Source: Martinezella lusitana (GTDB lineage Bacteria > Pseudomonadota > Alphaproteobacteria > Rhizobiales > Rhizobiaceae). Taken from it: a stretch of DNA of 64,000 nucleotides. The stretch spans positions 186,001 through 250,000 of the forward strand of contig NZ_FMAF01000004.1 of assembly GCF_900094565.1 (NCBI RefSeq), given 5' to 3'. How positions within the stretch are numbered: position 1 is the first letter of the stretch; the number at the start of each line of letters is the position of its first letter. Position numbers and translations under genes: made by a program. The notes beneath the pieces were generated by a model. It saw only the letters and a list, made by a program, of their open reading frames with translations. It was not told where the DNA came from and did not search any database. Positions 54,971 through 63,395 of the stretch are shown here, piece after piece.

Positions 54971-56077
54971 ATGAGTCTGAAGACATTGACGGCCGCGACC
55001 TTCGTCGCTTCGCTGGCCTTTGCGCCTCTCGCGCACGCGGACATCACGATCGGCCTCATCGCGCCACTGACCGGCCCGGTCGCCGCTTACGGCGAACAGG
55101 TCAAGAACGGCGCGCAAACCGCTATCGAGGAAATCAACAAGAGCGGCGGCGTTCTCGGCCAGAAGCTGGTCTTGAAGCTCGGCGACGATGCCGGCGACCC
55201 GAAGCAGGGCGTATCGGTCGCCAACGGCTTCGTCGGTGACAGCATCCGCTTCGTCGTCGGCCCGGTCACGTCGGGCGTTGCCATTCCGGTTTCGGATGCG
55301 CTTGCCGAAAACGGCATCCTGATGGTGACGCCGACCGCGACCGCTCCGGACCTGACCAATCGCGGCCTGACCAACATCCTGCGCACGTGCGGCCGCGATG
55401 ACCAGCAGGCAACCGTTGCGGCAGACTACGTCGTGAAGAACTTCAAGGACAAGAAGATCGCCATCCTCAACGACAAGGGCGCCTACGGCAAGGGCCTCGC
55501 GGACGCCTTCAAGGCTACCCTGAACAAGGGCGGCGTGACCGAGGTGCTGGACGATTCCCTGACGCCAGGTGAAAAGGACTACAGCGCCCTGACGTCGAAG
55601 CTGAAGCAGGCCGGTGTCGAGGTGATCTACTTCGGTGGCTATCATCCGGAAGCGGGTCTGCTGGCTCGCCAGCTGCATGACATCTCCGTCAAGGCGCAGA
55701 TCATCGGCGGCGACGGACTTTCCAACACCGAATATTGGGCGATCGCCAATGACGCCGCTGCCGGCACGATCTTCACCAATGCGGCCGACGCCCTGAAGAA
55801 CCCGGCTTCGCAGAGCGCCGTTGCCGCACTCAAGGCACGCAACATTCCGGCTGAAGCCTTCACCCTCAACGCCTATGCCGCCGTGCAAGTGTTGAAGGCC
55901 GGCATCGAGAAGGCCGGCAAGCCAGACGACGCCGAAGCCGCCGGCGCTGCATTGAAGAAGGGCGAGCCTGTCGATACCGCCATCGGCAAGGTCACCTATG
56001 GCGAAACCGGCGACCTCACCTCGCAGAGCTTCTCGCTCTACAAATGGGAAGGCGGTAAGATCGTTTCGGCCGAATAA
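54971..56077 (+). CDS. Branched-chain amino-acid ABC binding protein (LivJ/LivK type)
   Basis: A 368-aa periplasmic protein. The signal peptide ([23 protein letters not shown]) is followed by the Leu/Ile/Val-binding fold: [33 protein letters not shown] and DNQ-type hinge segments, then [24 protein letters not shown] precedes the ATG at 54971. No permease or ATPase genes are nearby, so it is an orphan binding protein using an importer encoded elsewhere. A strong terminator follows. Confidence 0.92.
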   Translation: MSLKTLTAATFVASLAFAPLAHADITIGLIAPLTGPVAAYGEQVKNGAQTAIEEINKSGGVLGQKLVLKLGDDAGDPKQGVSVANGFVGDSIRFVVGPVTSGVAIPVSDALAENGILMVTPTATAPDLTNRGLTNILRTCGRDDQQATVAADYVVKNFKDKKIAILNDKGAYGKGLADAFKATLNKGGVTEVLDDSLTPGEKDYSALTSKLKQAGVEVIYFGGYHPEAGLLARQLHDISVKAQIIGGDGLSNTEYWAIANDAAAGTIFTNAADALKNPASQSAVAALKARNIPAEAFTLNAYAAVQVLKAGIEKAGKPDDAEAAGAALKKGEPVDTAIGKVTYGETGDLTSQSFSLYKWEGGKIVSAE

Positions 56078-56105
56078 GCCGTCGGATCGACGCTCTCAAA
56101 ATCTC

Positions 56106-56134
56106 GCCGGGCCACATGCTGGCCCGGCTTTTTT
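56106..56134 (+). terminator. Intrinsic terminator of the LivJ-type gene
   Basis: Stem GCCGGGCCA/TGGCCCGGC (9 bp, 5-nt loop) followed by six T residues, 28 bp after the stop. Confidence 0.9.
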
Positions 56135-56158
56135 ATGCCTAATTCACACTATGCTGGC

Positions 56159-56262
56159 TAGAGCGGTTACGCGTTTCACGGAATCGCCTGACCGCTCTAT
56201 GCTATTGTTTTTACGCAATTCCGGACGGAAAACCGCTACGCACTTTTCCTGGAATTGCTCTA
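56159..56262. repeat. Rhizobial intergenic palindromic repeat (RIME-like) bounded by TAGAGC/GCTCTA
   Basis: About 104 bp. Hairpin 1 has arms TAGAGCGGT and ACCGCTCTA (56159-56167, 56191-56199); hairpin 2 has arms GCAATTCC and GGAATTGC (56215-56222, 56251-56258). The outer ends form TAGAGC...GCTCTA. Elements of this type are abundant in Rhizobiaceae. Its right end supplies the TAG stop codon of the epimerase gene at 56260. The element class is assigned by resemblance. Confidence 0.75.
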
Positions 56263-57084
56263 ACAAACAGTGCGGAACCGCTCGATGCAGCTGGCCAGCA
56301 CCTCCTCACCCGGCCGCTTCCACCAATTGTCTTGCGAGAAGATTTCGACCTCCTGCAGGCCGAAATAGCCGGCTTTCTCGATCTCCGCGCGAATGCCCTT
56401 TAGATCGATGACGCCATCGCCCATCATGCCGCGATCCAACAACAGATCCGTGGTCGGGACCAGCCAGTCGCAGATATGGTGCGCCAGGATCCTGCCGCCG
56501 GCACCGGCGCGCGCGATCTGCTCGTAAAGCTTCGGATCCCACCAGACATGATAGACATCGATGGCGACACCGATCCCCTCGCCCAGCAGGTCGCAGATAT
56601 CGAGCGCCTGCTCCAGCGTGTTCACGCAGGCGCGGTCGGCGGCATACATCGGATGCAGCGGCTCGATTGCCAAGGGAATGCCGGCGCCGCGGGCATGCGG
56701 CAGGATCGCCGCGATACCGTCGACCACCATCTCGCGGGCATGACCGATATCCCTCGAACCCTCCGGCAAACCGCCGACGACGAGGACAAGACAATCGGCA
56801 TTGAGCGCGGCGGCCTCATCGATTGCGCGCTTGTTGTCGTCGATCGCCGCAGCCCGCCCATTGGCGTCCGCAGCGGGAAACATGCCGCCGCGGCAAAGGC
56901 CTGTCACCTTGAGCTTGTTGTCGGCCACAATCCTTGCGGCCTCCGCGAGGCCGATCTTGTGCACTTGATCGCGCCAGGGGGCGATCGCGACGATACCCTG
57001 CTTCAGGCAGGCCTCGACCGCCTGGCGCATGTCGTATTGCTGGCGCACCGTCGCCAGATTGATGGACAGACCCTCTACGGCCAT
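56260..57084 (-). CDS. Sugar phosphate isomerase/epimerase (TIM barrel)
   Basis: A 274-aa AP-endonuclease-2-type barrel. Metal ligands appear in IPLAIEPLHPMY (Glu), GVAIDVYHVWWD (Asp/His), LAHHICDW (His) and LQEVEIFS (Glu). The ATG at 57084 follows GAGGA. It is the last gene of the three-gene operon, 20 bp after the DUF993 stop. Its own stop codon falls inside a repeat element, so the C-terminus may have been altered by that element. The reaction is unknown but should be an isomerisation or epimerisation of a keto sugar. Confidence 0.87.
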   Translation of the reverse strand: MAVEGLSINLATVRQQYDMRQAVEACLKQGIVAIAPWRDQVHKIGLAEAARIVADNKLKVTGLCRGGMFPAADANGRAAAIDDNKRAIDEAAALNADCLVLVVGGLPEGSRDIGHAREMVVDGIAAILPHARGAGIPLAIEPLHPMYAADRACVNTLEQALDICDLLGEGIGVAIDVYHVWWDPKLYEQIARAGAGGRILAHHICDWLVPTTDLLLDRGMMGDGVIDLKGIRAEIEKAGYFGLQEVEIFSQDNWWKRPGEEVLASCIERFRTVC

Positions 57085-57104
57085 TGCGATGATCCTCTTG
57101 TCCG

Positions 57105-58280
57105 TTAGTCGATGCCGACGGTGGCGAGGATCGTCTTCATCCGGCGCACCGCCAGATCCGGATCCTTCAAAACACGTGCCTCCTCCGCCAGCCGGAACAG
57201 TTCCGAAAGATGCAGAATGGAACGCGTGCTCTGCTGGCCGCCGAGCATCTGGAAGTGATCCTGGAAGCCGTTGAGATAGGCGAGGAAGACGACGCCGGTC
57301 TTGTAGAAGCGCGTCGGCGCCTTGAAGATATGCCGCGACAGCGGAACGGTCGGTGCCAGGATCTTATGAAAGGCATCGAGATCGTTCTGGGCGAGTTTCG
57401 CCAAGGCCACGCTCGCCGCCGGCGCGATGGCATCGAAGATGCCGAGGAGGGCATGCGAATAGCCTTGGTTGTCGCCGGCGATCAGTTCGGCATAGTTGAA
57501 ATCGTCGCCCGTATACATCTTCACCGACGGGTCGAGCCGGCGGCGCATGACGATTTCCTTCTCGGCCGACAGCAGCGAGATCTTCACGCCATCGACCTTG
57601 GCGGCGTTCTGATTGATGATCGCGACCGCTGTCTCCATCGCCTGCAGATCGTCGGGCGATCCCCAATAGCCTGACAGCGCCGGATCGAACATCGAACCGA
57701 GCCAATGGATGATCACAGGCTCCTTTACCTGCCCGAGGATACGGTCGTAGACCCGGATATAATCGTCCGGACTTTTGGCCGCCGCGGCAAGCGCGCGGCT
57801 CGCCATCAGAATGATGCGGCCGCCCTGCCCTTCCACATAGGCAATCTGCTCCTCATAGGCGCGAATGACATCGTCGATCGTCACATCCGGGCCGGGCGGC
57901 ACGTGATCGGTGCCGGCGCCATAGGCGATCAGCGCATCCGGCCGATTGCGGGCGGCCGATTGCGCATGCACAATCAGCTCCTTGGCGCCGGTCCAATCGA
58001 GACCCATGCCCCGCTGTGCTGTATCCATGGCCTCCGCCACGCCGAAACCGAGATCCCATAGGTATTCCCGGAAGGCGATGGTGCGTTCCCAGTCGATGTT
58101 GCGGTCGAGCCAGGGATCGTTGTCTGCCAAGGGGTCGACGACGACGTGGGCGGCAGCGTAGGCGACGCGGTTGAAATGATGACCGCCGGCCGGCTTTACC
58201 GGAGCGCTCAACGGCGCGCTGGTGAGCGTGAAGTCGGCAAGGCCGCCGCCGACCGTCGGCAAACGAAGGCTTCTCGTCAT
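57105..58280 (-). CDS. DUF993 family protein (dihydrodipicolinate-synthase-like aldolase)
   Basis: A 391-aa protein of the DUF993 group within the DHDPS/NAL-like aldolase superfamily. Visible segments are GGHHFNRVAYAAAHVVVDPLAD near the start, YGAGTDHVPPG, EPVIIHWLGSMFDPALSGYWG (about 188-208) and DGVKISLLSAEKEI, where Lys would be the Schiff-base residue if it acts as a class I aldolase. It is longer than normal DHDPS (about 290 aa). AGGAG upstream overlaps the preceding stop codon. Enclosed by an oxidoreductase and an epimerase, it probably cleaves a keto sugar or sugar acid. No characterised relative is known to me. Confidence 0.85.
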   Translation of the reverse strand: MTRSLRLPTVGGGLADFTLTSAPLSAPVKPAGGHHFNRVAYAAAHVVVDPLADNDPWLDRNIDWERTIAFREYLWDLGFGVAEAMDTAQRGMGLDWTGAKELIVHAQSAARNRPDALIAYGAGTDHVPPGPDVTIDDVIRAYEEQIAYVEGQGGRIILMASRALAAAAKSPDDYIRVYDRILGQVKEPVIIHWLGSMFDPALSGYWGSPDDLQAMETAVAIINQNAAKVDGVKISLLSAEKEIVMRRRLDPSVKMYTGDDFNYAELIAGDNQGYSHALLGIFDAIAPAASVALAKLAQNDLDAFHKILAPTVPLSRHIFKAPTRFYKTGVVFLAYLNGFQDHFQMLGGQQSTRSILHLSELFRLAEEARVLKDPDLAVRRMKTILATVGID

Positions 58281-58292
58281 GAGGCCGATCTC

Positions 58293-59450
58293 CTACAGCG
58301 CTGTCAGTGCGGGCACATCGACCCAGCGACGCTCGGTCCAGCTCTTCTGCGCCAGCTCCGCCAGCTGCACGCCCTTGGCGCCTTCGCGAAGGGTGAACTT
58401 CCACGGCGCGTCCTCGGCGACATGGCGCAGGAAACCTTCCCATTGCACCTTGAAGCCATTGTCGAAGACCTGGGTGTCTGGCACCTCGTCCCAGGTGTCG
58501 AAGAAATTGATCGTTTGCGGCTGGTCCGGATTCCAGACCGGCTTGGGCGTGTTGACGCGATGCTGCGTCCAGCACCGCATCAGGCCGCAGACGGCGGAAC
58601 CATGGGTGCCGTCGACCTGGAAGGTAACGAGATCATCACGCCGCACACGCACCGCCCAGGAGGAATTGATATGGGCGACAATGCCGCCTTCAAGTTCGAA
58701 CGTGGCATAGGCCGCATCGTCTGCATCCGCGACATAGGTCTTGCCACTCTCATTGACGCGGCTCGGAATATGTGTGGCGCCGAGGCAGCTGACGGCCTTG
58801 ACCTCACCGAACAGGTTGTCGAGCACGTAGCGCCAATGGGGCAGCATATCGAGGATCATGCCGCCGCCGTCGGCCTTGCGATAGTTCCACGACGGGCGCT
58901 GCGCCTGCACGCCCCAATCCCCTTCGAAGACCCAATAGCCGAACTCGCCGCGCACGGAGAGGATCTTGCCGAAGAAGCCGCTGTCGCGCAGCATGGCGAT
59001 CTTGCGCAGGCCCGGCAGGAACAGCTTGTCCTGCACCACGCCGTTCTTGACCCCGCGCCGCTCCGCCGAAGCGGCGACCGAAAGCGCCTCGGCAAGCGTC
59101 TCGGAGATCGGCTTTTCGCAATAGACGTGCTTGCCGGCGGCAATTGCCCGCTCCAGCAGGTCGACGCGCATCTGCGTCGAGCCGGCATCGAAAAAGATCG
59201 TATTGTCGGGATCGGCCAAGGCGCTGTCGAGATCGGTCGTCGTTTTGGAAAGCCCATGCTTGCGGGCGATCGCCTCGATCTTCTCGGCATTGCGGCCGAC
59301 GAGGATCGGCTCGGGCATCAGCTTATCGCCGTTGGCCAGCAAGACGCCGCCCTGTTCGCGGATTGCCAGAATGGAGCGCACCAGATGCTGATTATAGCCC
59401 ATGCGTCCGGTGATGCCGTGCATGATGATACCGATCGGCTTCGTCACCAT
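58293..59450 (-). CDS. Gfo/Idh/MocA family oxidoreductase
   Basis: A 385-aa NAD(P)-dependent oxidoreductase. The Rossmann start is IGIIMHGITGRMGYNQ (about 6-21, a variant with an internal ITGRMG loop), and the catalytic Lys is in YCEKPISETLAEAL (about 111-124). The C-terminal domain has AYATFELEGGIVAHINSSWAVRV. GGGAGG precedes the ATG. It is the first gene of the operon, directly downstream of a TAAC-N6-GTTA operator. It likely oxidises the substrate sugar to a keto form for the DUF993 protein and epimerase. Confidence 0.9.
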   Translation of the reverse strand: MVTKPIGIIMHGITGRMGYNQHLVRSILAIREQGGVLLANGDKLMPEPILVGRNAEKIEAIARKHGLSKTTTDLDSALADPDNTIFFDAGSTQMRVDLLERAIAAGKHVYCEKPISETLAEALSVAASAERRGVKNGVVQDKLFLPGLRKIAMLRDSGFFGKILSVRGEFGYWVFEGDWGVQAQRPSWNYRKADGGGMILDMLPHWRYVLDNLFGEVKAVSCLGATHIPSRVNESGKTYVADADDAAYATFELEGGIVAHINSSWAVRVRRDDLVTFQVDGTHGSAVCGLMRCWTQHRVNTPKPVWNPDQPQTINFFDTWDEVPDTQVFDNGFKVQWEGFLRHVAEDAPWKFTLREGAKGVQLAELAQKSWTERRWVDVPALTAL

Positions 59451-59469
59451 AAGTCATTCCTCCCGTAAA

Positions 59470-59483
59470 TAACTATATAGTTA
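59470..59483. promoter_or_regulatory. TetR-type operator copy 1 (TAACTATATAGTTA)
   Basis: A perfect 14-bp palindrome 20 bp before the start of the Gfo/Idh gene. It shares the TAAC-N6-GTTA frame with the palindrome at 60393-60406 upstream of the TetR gene. Confidence 0.7.
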
Positions 59484-59578
59484 CATAACTGACATGGCGA
59501 AGCGAGGCTGTCAACGGTCATCGTCGATGGCCGCGGCGGCAATCACCCGCAATTGCTGAGCTTGTCGCGAGAGGGCGC

Positions 59579-60286
59579 CTAGGGGCGCAGATAGGCGAAG
59601 ATGACGTCGACGATGTGCTCGCCCCAGGCGTCGATTTCCGCCTTGTCGGAAAGATTGCGCCGGAAGATCGTCGATAGCGTCCAGCGGTTCGTCAGGAAGA
59701 ACGAGCCGAGCGCTGCGATGCTCATATAGATCTTGACGGGATCGCAGCCGGGGCGGAAATCGCCGGCTGCCGCACCCCGGTCGAGCAGGTCGGAAATCTC
59801 TGAAACCAGGGGCGAATGCAGCTCGAAAATACGCGCCGAACGCTTCAGGAAGCGGGCCTTGTGCATGTTTTCCGTGCTGAGAATACCAAGGAATTCAGGG
59901 TGATCCAAGAAATATTGCCATGTGAAAACAACAAGCTCCCGCATGCCTTCCACAGGCGATCGATGCGAAAGGTCAAGCCTTGCCTCAGCCGAGCGGATGG
60001 CGATGTAGCTGCCTTCGAGAACGGCGACGTAAAGAGCGTCCTTGCCGCCGAAATAGTGGTAGAGCATCCGCTTGTTGATCTTGGCGCGCTCGGCGATCGC
60101 ATCGACGCGCGCGCCGCCATAGCCGCGTTCGGCGAATTCCTTGGTCGCAGCGGCCAGGATCGCCTTGCTCGTGCGTTCCGCATCCCTGAGACGGGGCCGT
60201 TCCGGCGTTGCGCGCGATGACGCCTGATCGATATTCGCAAGGTCTGCGTTCTTTGCGCGGCGCTTCACGGTTCTGGCTTCCGACAT
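59579..60286 (-). CDS. TetR-family transcriptional regulator
   Basis: A 235-aa regulator. After a basic tail of about 35 residues, the HTH spans about 40-85 (SKAILAAATKEFAERGYGGARVDAIAERAKINKRMLYHYFGGKDALY). The C-terminal ligand domain (about 95-235) is the typical all-helical TetR fold. The start at 60286 is chosen because GGGAG lies five bases upstream; 60289 and 60304 are also possible. It is encoded upstream of, and in the same direction as, the Gfo/Idh-DUF993-epimerase operon; matching palindromes before both suggest it represses itself and the operon. Confidence 0.87.
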   Translation of the reverse strand: MSEARTVKRRAKNADLANIDQASSRATPERPRLRDAERTSKAILAAATKEFAERGYGGARVDAIAERAKINKRMLYHYFGGKDALYVAVLEGSYIAIRSAEARLDLSHRSPVEGMRELVVFTWQYFLDHPEFLGILSTENMHKARFLKRSARIFELHSPLVSEISDLLDRGAAAGDFRPGCDPVKIYMSIAALGSFFLTNRWTLSTIFRRNLSDKAEIDAWGEHIVDVIFAYLRP

Positions 60287-60392
60287 CATGGCTCCCGGCG
60301 GCATCGTTCAAGGCTTGTGCGGCCATTCCTGACGCCGATAAGTAACCGATCATCTCATAAGTTGACAGTCCCTCGCGAATCGCTGGTCATAG

Positions 60393-60406
60393 TAACCAGA
60401 TGGTTA
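60393..60406. promoter_or_regulatory. TetR-type operator copy 2 (TAACCA-GA-TGGTTA)
   Basis: A perfect 6+2+6 palindrome in the gap between the TetR gene and the divergent flavoprotein gene, with the same TAAC-N6-GTTA frame as the site at 59470. A GTAACC half-site also lies at about 60342-60347. Confidence 0.7.
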
Positions 60407-60543
60407 TATCGATTTAAATGTGGATATGTGTCAGACAAGACCCTCCCTGTGGCATGAATTTCCCTGACAAATGAATGGGCTGACCTTGCTTTCGACACCG
60501 GTCCGGCCCAAGAGAGCGGATAGGAATTGGCACCGGACGGCTT

Positions 60544-61752
60544 ATGGCTGAGAAGCAGATCGCAATCATCGGCGGCGGCCCCGCAGGGCTCATGGCGGCA
60601 GAAGCCCTGTCTCTGTCGGGCCATCGCGTCACTGTCTATGACAGCATGCCGACGGTCGCGCGCAAATTCCTGCTGGCCGGCAAATCCGGCCTCAATATCA
60701 CGCATTCGGAAGCCTATGGCCTTTTCGCCGACCGCTTTGGCGCGGCCTCGCCCCGGCTGCGCGCGGCACTCGATGGCTTCAAGCCCGACGATATCAGAAC
60801 CTGGGCGGCGGGGCTGGGAACGGAGACCTTCATCGGCTCTTCCGGCCGCGTCTTCCCGAAGACCATGAAGGCGTCGCCATTGCTGCGCGCCTGGCTCGCC
60901 CGCCTGGAGGCGCAAGGTGCGCGTATCATGACACGGCACCGCTGGTCTGGCTTTGCAGACGGCGGTCTGGCATTCGAGACACCGCAGGGGCGCAGCATCG
61001 TCCATTATGATGCCGTTCTGCTCGCGCTCGGCGGTGCCAGCTATCCTCGGCTGGGTTCGGATGCGGCCTGGACCGGTTGGCTTCGAGGCAAAGCCATCGA
61101 CATTGCCGATTTCCAGCCCGCCAATTGCGGTTTCGACGTCGCCTGGAGTGGGCCATTCAAGGAACGTTTTGCCGGCATGCCGCTCAAAGCCGTGACGGCA
61201 ACATCCGAGGCGGGGACCTTCCCAGGCGAATTCGTCGTCTCGCAGGCGGGTATAGAAGGCAGTCTCGTCTATGCCCATGCCGCCACCTTGCGCGATCGCC
61301 TAACAAGCGAAGGCAAAGCCGCGCTCATCATCGATCTGGCGCCCGGCCGAACGGCGGCACGGCTGTCGCGCGATCTGGCTCGACAGGATCCGAAAGCCAG
61401 CCTTTCCAATCGCCTGCGCAAGGGCGCGGGGATCGAAGGCGTCAAGGTCGGCCTTCTGCGGGAGCTTGCCGATCCGGCGACCCTTTCGCATCCGGAAAGT
61501 CTGGCGCGCCTGATCAAGGCCTTGCCGATTCCGCTTTTGAGACCAAGACCCATTGCCGAGTCCATCTCGTCTGCCGGTGGCATCCGTTGGGGCGAACTCG
61601 ATGACGGCTATATGCTGAAGAAGCTCCCTGGTATCTTCGTCGCCGGGGAAATGATCGATTGGGAAGCGCCGACAGGCGGCTATCTCCTGTCGGCTTGCTT
61701 TGCCACCGGCCGCGCGGCGGCCAAGGGCATCGACGCCTGGCTCAAGCGTTGA
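60544..61752 (+). CDS. NAD(P)/FAD-dependent oxidoreductase (BaiN/HI0933-like)
   Basis: A 402-aa flavoprotein of the HI0933/BaiN group (TIGR03862-like). The FAD-binding GxGxxG is at the start (IAIIGGGPAGLMAAEAL, about 6-22), the GKSGLNITHSE segment at about 47-57 is the family hallmark, and the C-terminal GGIRWGELDDGYMLKKLPGIFVAGEMIDWEAPTGGYLL closes the FAD site. It is cytosolic; the natural substrate of most members is unknown. No strong ribosome binding site precedes the ATG. It converges on the epimerase gene. Confidence 0.9.
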   Translation: MAEKQIAIIGGGPAGLMAAEALSLSGHRVTVYDSMPTVARKFLLAGKSGLNITHSEAYGLFADRFGAASPRLRAALDGFKPDDIRTWAAGLGTETFIGSSGRVFPKTMKASPLLRAWLARLEAQGARIMTRHRWSGFADGGLAFETPQGRSIVHYDAVLLALGGASYPRLGSDAAWTGWLRGKAIDIADFQPANCGFDVAWSGPFKERFAGMPLKAVTATSEAGTFPGEFVVSQAGIEGSLVYAHAATLRDRLTSEGKAALIIDLAPGRTAARLSRDLARQDPKASLSNRLRKGAGIEGVKVGLLRELADPATLSHPESLARLIKALPIPLLRPRPIAESISSAGGIRWGELDDGYMLKKLPGIFVAGEMIDWEAPTGGYLLSACFATGRAAAKGIDAWLKR

Positions 61753-61771
61753 GCGATAAGGTCTGAGCTTC

Positions 61772-62725
61772 TCAGCCGATACGCCCGTTCGCCATCAGCC
61801 ATGCCACCGATTCCTGAACAGCTTCGAGCGATGTATATCGCGGCTCGTAGCCGAGAAGTCGCTGTGCCTTGGCGATCGAGCAGTTCGGACTGCGGGCGAT
61901 ATGCTCCCATGTCGCCTGCGCATCTTCCGGAGTCCGATCTCTCGCCCATGTCTCATAGGGCAGGAATTCAAGCTTCGGTTCGTGACCAAACCAGCGCGAC
62001 ATCGCCTCAGCATAGCCTCGAAGCGTCACCGCACCGCCCGAGACGGCATGGAAGCTCTCCCCGGTCGAAGCCCGCCAATTGGCGATCGCCCCCATGAACA
62101 TCTGCGCGACATCATCGGCATGGACATGGTGAACAGTCTCCAGGCCGAAATTCGGCAAGACGAGCGTTTCGCCCAGCGCCAGCGTCGAAAATGCCGACAG
62201 ATTGAAATGGCCGGCCGGATTAAGGGGAGCCCAGCCAGGGCCGACAATATGGCCCGGATGGATCAGCGTCGCGGGAAAGCCCTTGCGGCGCGCCTCATCC
62301 AGCAGATGCGCCTCGATGGCTGCCTTCTGGATTCCATAGTCCCCGAAGGGTCGCTTCGGTGTCTCCTCCAGCGTCGGAACGACCATCGAGAAGCCGTGCG
62401 TCCAGATCGTGCCCGTATGCAGGAAATGGCTCACATGACCGGTCAGCGCGTCCGTCAGGTGCCTGGCGCTGTCGAGCGTGAAGCAGATCATGTCGATGAC
62501 GATATCCGCCTTCAAAGCGCGGATCGCCGGACCAAAACTGCCGTCCTTTTCCATGGCGGAGCGGTCCATCGTCAACATTTCGACGTCGTCCCAGGCCCGG
62601 TTCGGCGAATAGGGCTTTGCCTGACCACGGCTGATCGCCACCACGTCATACCCTGCCTCGACCAGCCGGGGCACGAGATAGGTGCCGACATGGCCGGTTG
62701 CGCCGATTACCACTGCACGCGTCAT
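61772..62725 (-). CDS. NAD-dependent epimerase/dehydratase family protein
   Basis: A 317-aa extended short-chain dehydrogenase. The nucleotide motif is VVIGATGHVGTYLVPRLVEAG (about 5-25). The usual YxxxK is replaced by a Tyr in GDYGIQKAAIEAHLL (Tyr-Gly-Ile-Gln-Lys, about 148-152), which keeps Tyr and Lys at the correct spacing. A mid-protein HVDHVHADDVAQ-like segment (TVHHVHADDVAQMF) matches the epimerase substrate loop. GGGAGGA precedes the ATG. Sugar nucleotide or small carbonyl substrate unknown. Confidence 0.88.
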   Translation of the reverse strand: MTRAVVIGATGHVGTYLVPRLVEAGYDVVAISRGQAKPYSPNRAWDDVEMLTMDRSAMEKDGSFGPAIRALKADIVIDMICFTLDSARHLTDALTGHVSHFLHTGTIWTHGFSMVVPTLEETPKRPFGDYGIQKAAIEAHLLDEARRKGFPATLIHPGHIVGPGWAPLNPAGHFNLSAFSTLALGETLVLPNFGLETVHHVHADDVAQMFMGAIANWRASTGESFHAVSGGAVTLRGYAEAMSRWFGHEPKLEFLPYETWARDRTPEDAQATWEHIARSPNCSIAKAQRLLGYEPRYTSLEAVQESVAWLMANGRIG

Positions 62726-62843
62726 GATGTCCTCCCAAAGTCAAAAGCCGGATCCTATCGAAATTCAAAAAGTGATCCGCCCTTGAGAATAGGAGCGCAC
62801 ACCGATTTGTCACCCTCCGAGAGGAAAGGAAGCGGGGATTTTC

Positions 62844-62987
62844 TTACGGCCGCGCCGATGCGCTGCTTTGGCCCTTCCCGTTCATCGTCGCCGTCCTCCG
62901 AACGGATAAGATCAGGACTGCGCTGAACGGTTCGTCCATAAGAATGATTTCCGGATTTGCGGCAATCGCGCGAGCCAGGCCGACACG
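62844..62987 (-). pseudogene. Remnant of an ABC transporter ATPase
   Basis: Translation on the minus strand gives RVGLARAIAANPEIILMDEPFSA, the part from just after the ABC signature through Walker B of an importer ATPase, most like the glycine-betaine/taurine class. The match begins and ends abruptly, and the frame runs on for about 24 unrelated residues to a stop. No Walker A, Q-loop or H-loop remains nearby. Confidence 0.75.
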
Positions 62988-63072
62988 ATTACAGCTAATT
63001 TGGGAATTCTTCCTCAATATTATAATACTTGAACGTGAAGCCCCGCAGAAACAGCCGTATTCTCGCGACTAA

Positions 63073-63216
63073 TTGCCGAGCGACATAAAAGTAGAAGAGA
63101 CCACCGCTGCCAGCGTCACGCTCGCCGGCGAGGCAGAGCGGTTGCGCGAATTGGTGACGCATTTCGAATTGAGCGAAGTGCCGTCTGGCCCCCAATCCCG
63201 CCGCGCTGCTGCGTAA
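63073..63216 (+). pseudogene. Remnant of a methyl-accepting chemotaxis protein C-terminus
   Basis: The frame after a TAA at 63070-63072 reads VEETTAASVTLAGEAERLRELV and continues to a stop. VEETTAA followed by EAERLRxLV is the usual end of the signalling domain of rhizobial chemotaxis receptors. All of the sensor, HAMP and hairpin-tip regions are missing. It is on the opposite strand to the ATPase remnant beside it. Confidence 0.75.
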
Positions 63217-63395
63217 GCAACGCCGCCTGCTATCGACTGTAAGTAGGCGATTCTCGTTCGAACGCTTCGCAATCCTGGGGTTCATGGTTTCCAACTCGAA
63301 CTTCGGGCCTTTGGCCTGCCCAATCGGGGCGCTCCGGATTCAATGTCTAATCCATTGATATTGTATTGTTATTACAATATCCGGACACTGTGGCG

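Larger units (their letters stand above)
62726..63395. other. Gene-poor region with gene debris
   Basis: About 670 bp without an intact gene. It contains the promoter of the epimerase (left), a fragment of an ABC ATPase on the minus strand (62844-62987), a fragment of a chemotaxis receptor on the plus strand (63073-63216), and AT-rich DNA at 63340-63380. It looks like a rearrangement scar. Confidence 0.6.

Noticed and set aside
58146..59468. Open frame of 440 codons on the plus strand
   Set aside because: Antisense to the Gfo/Idh gene, which has clear motifs and a ribosome binding site.
62995..63294. 99-codon minus-strand frame
   Set aside because: It is the antisense of the chemotaxis-receptor fragment.
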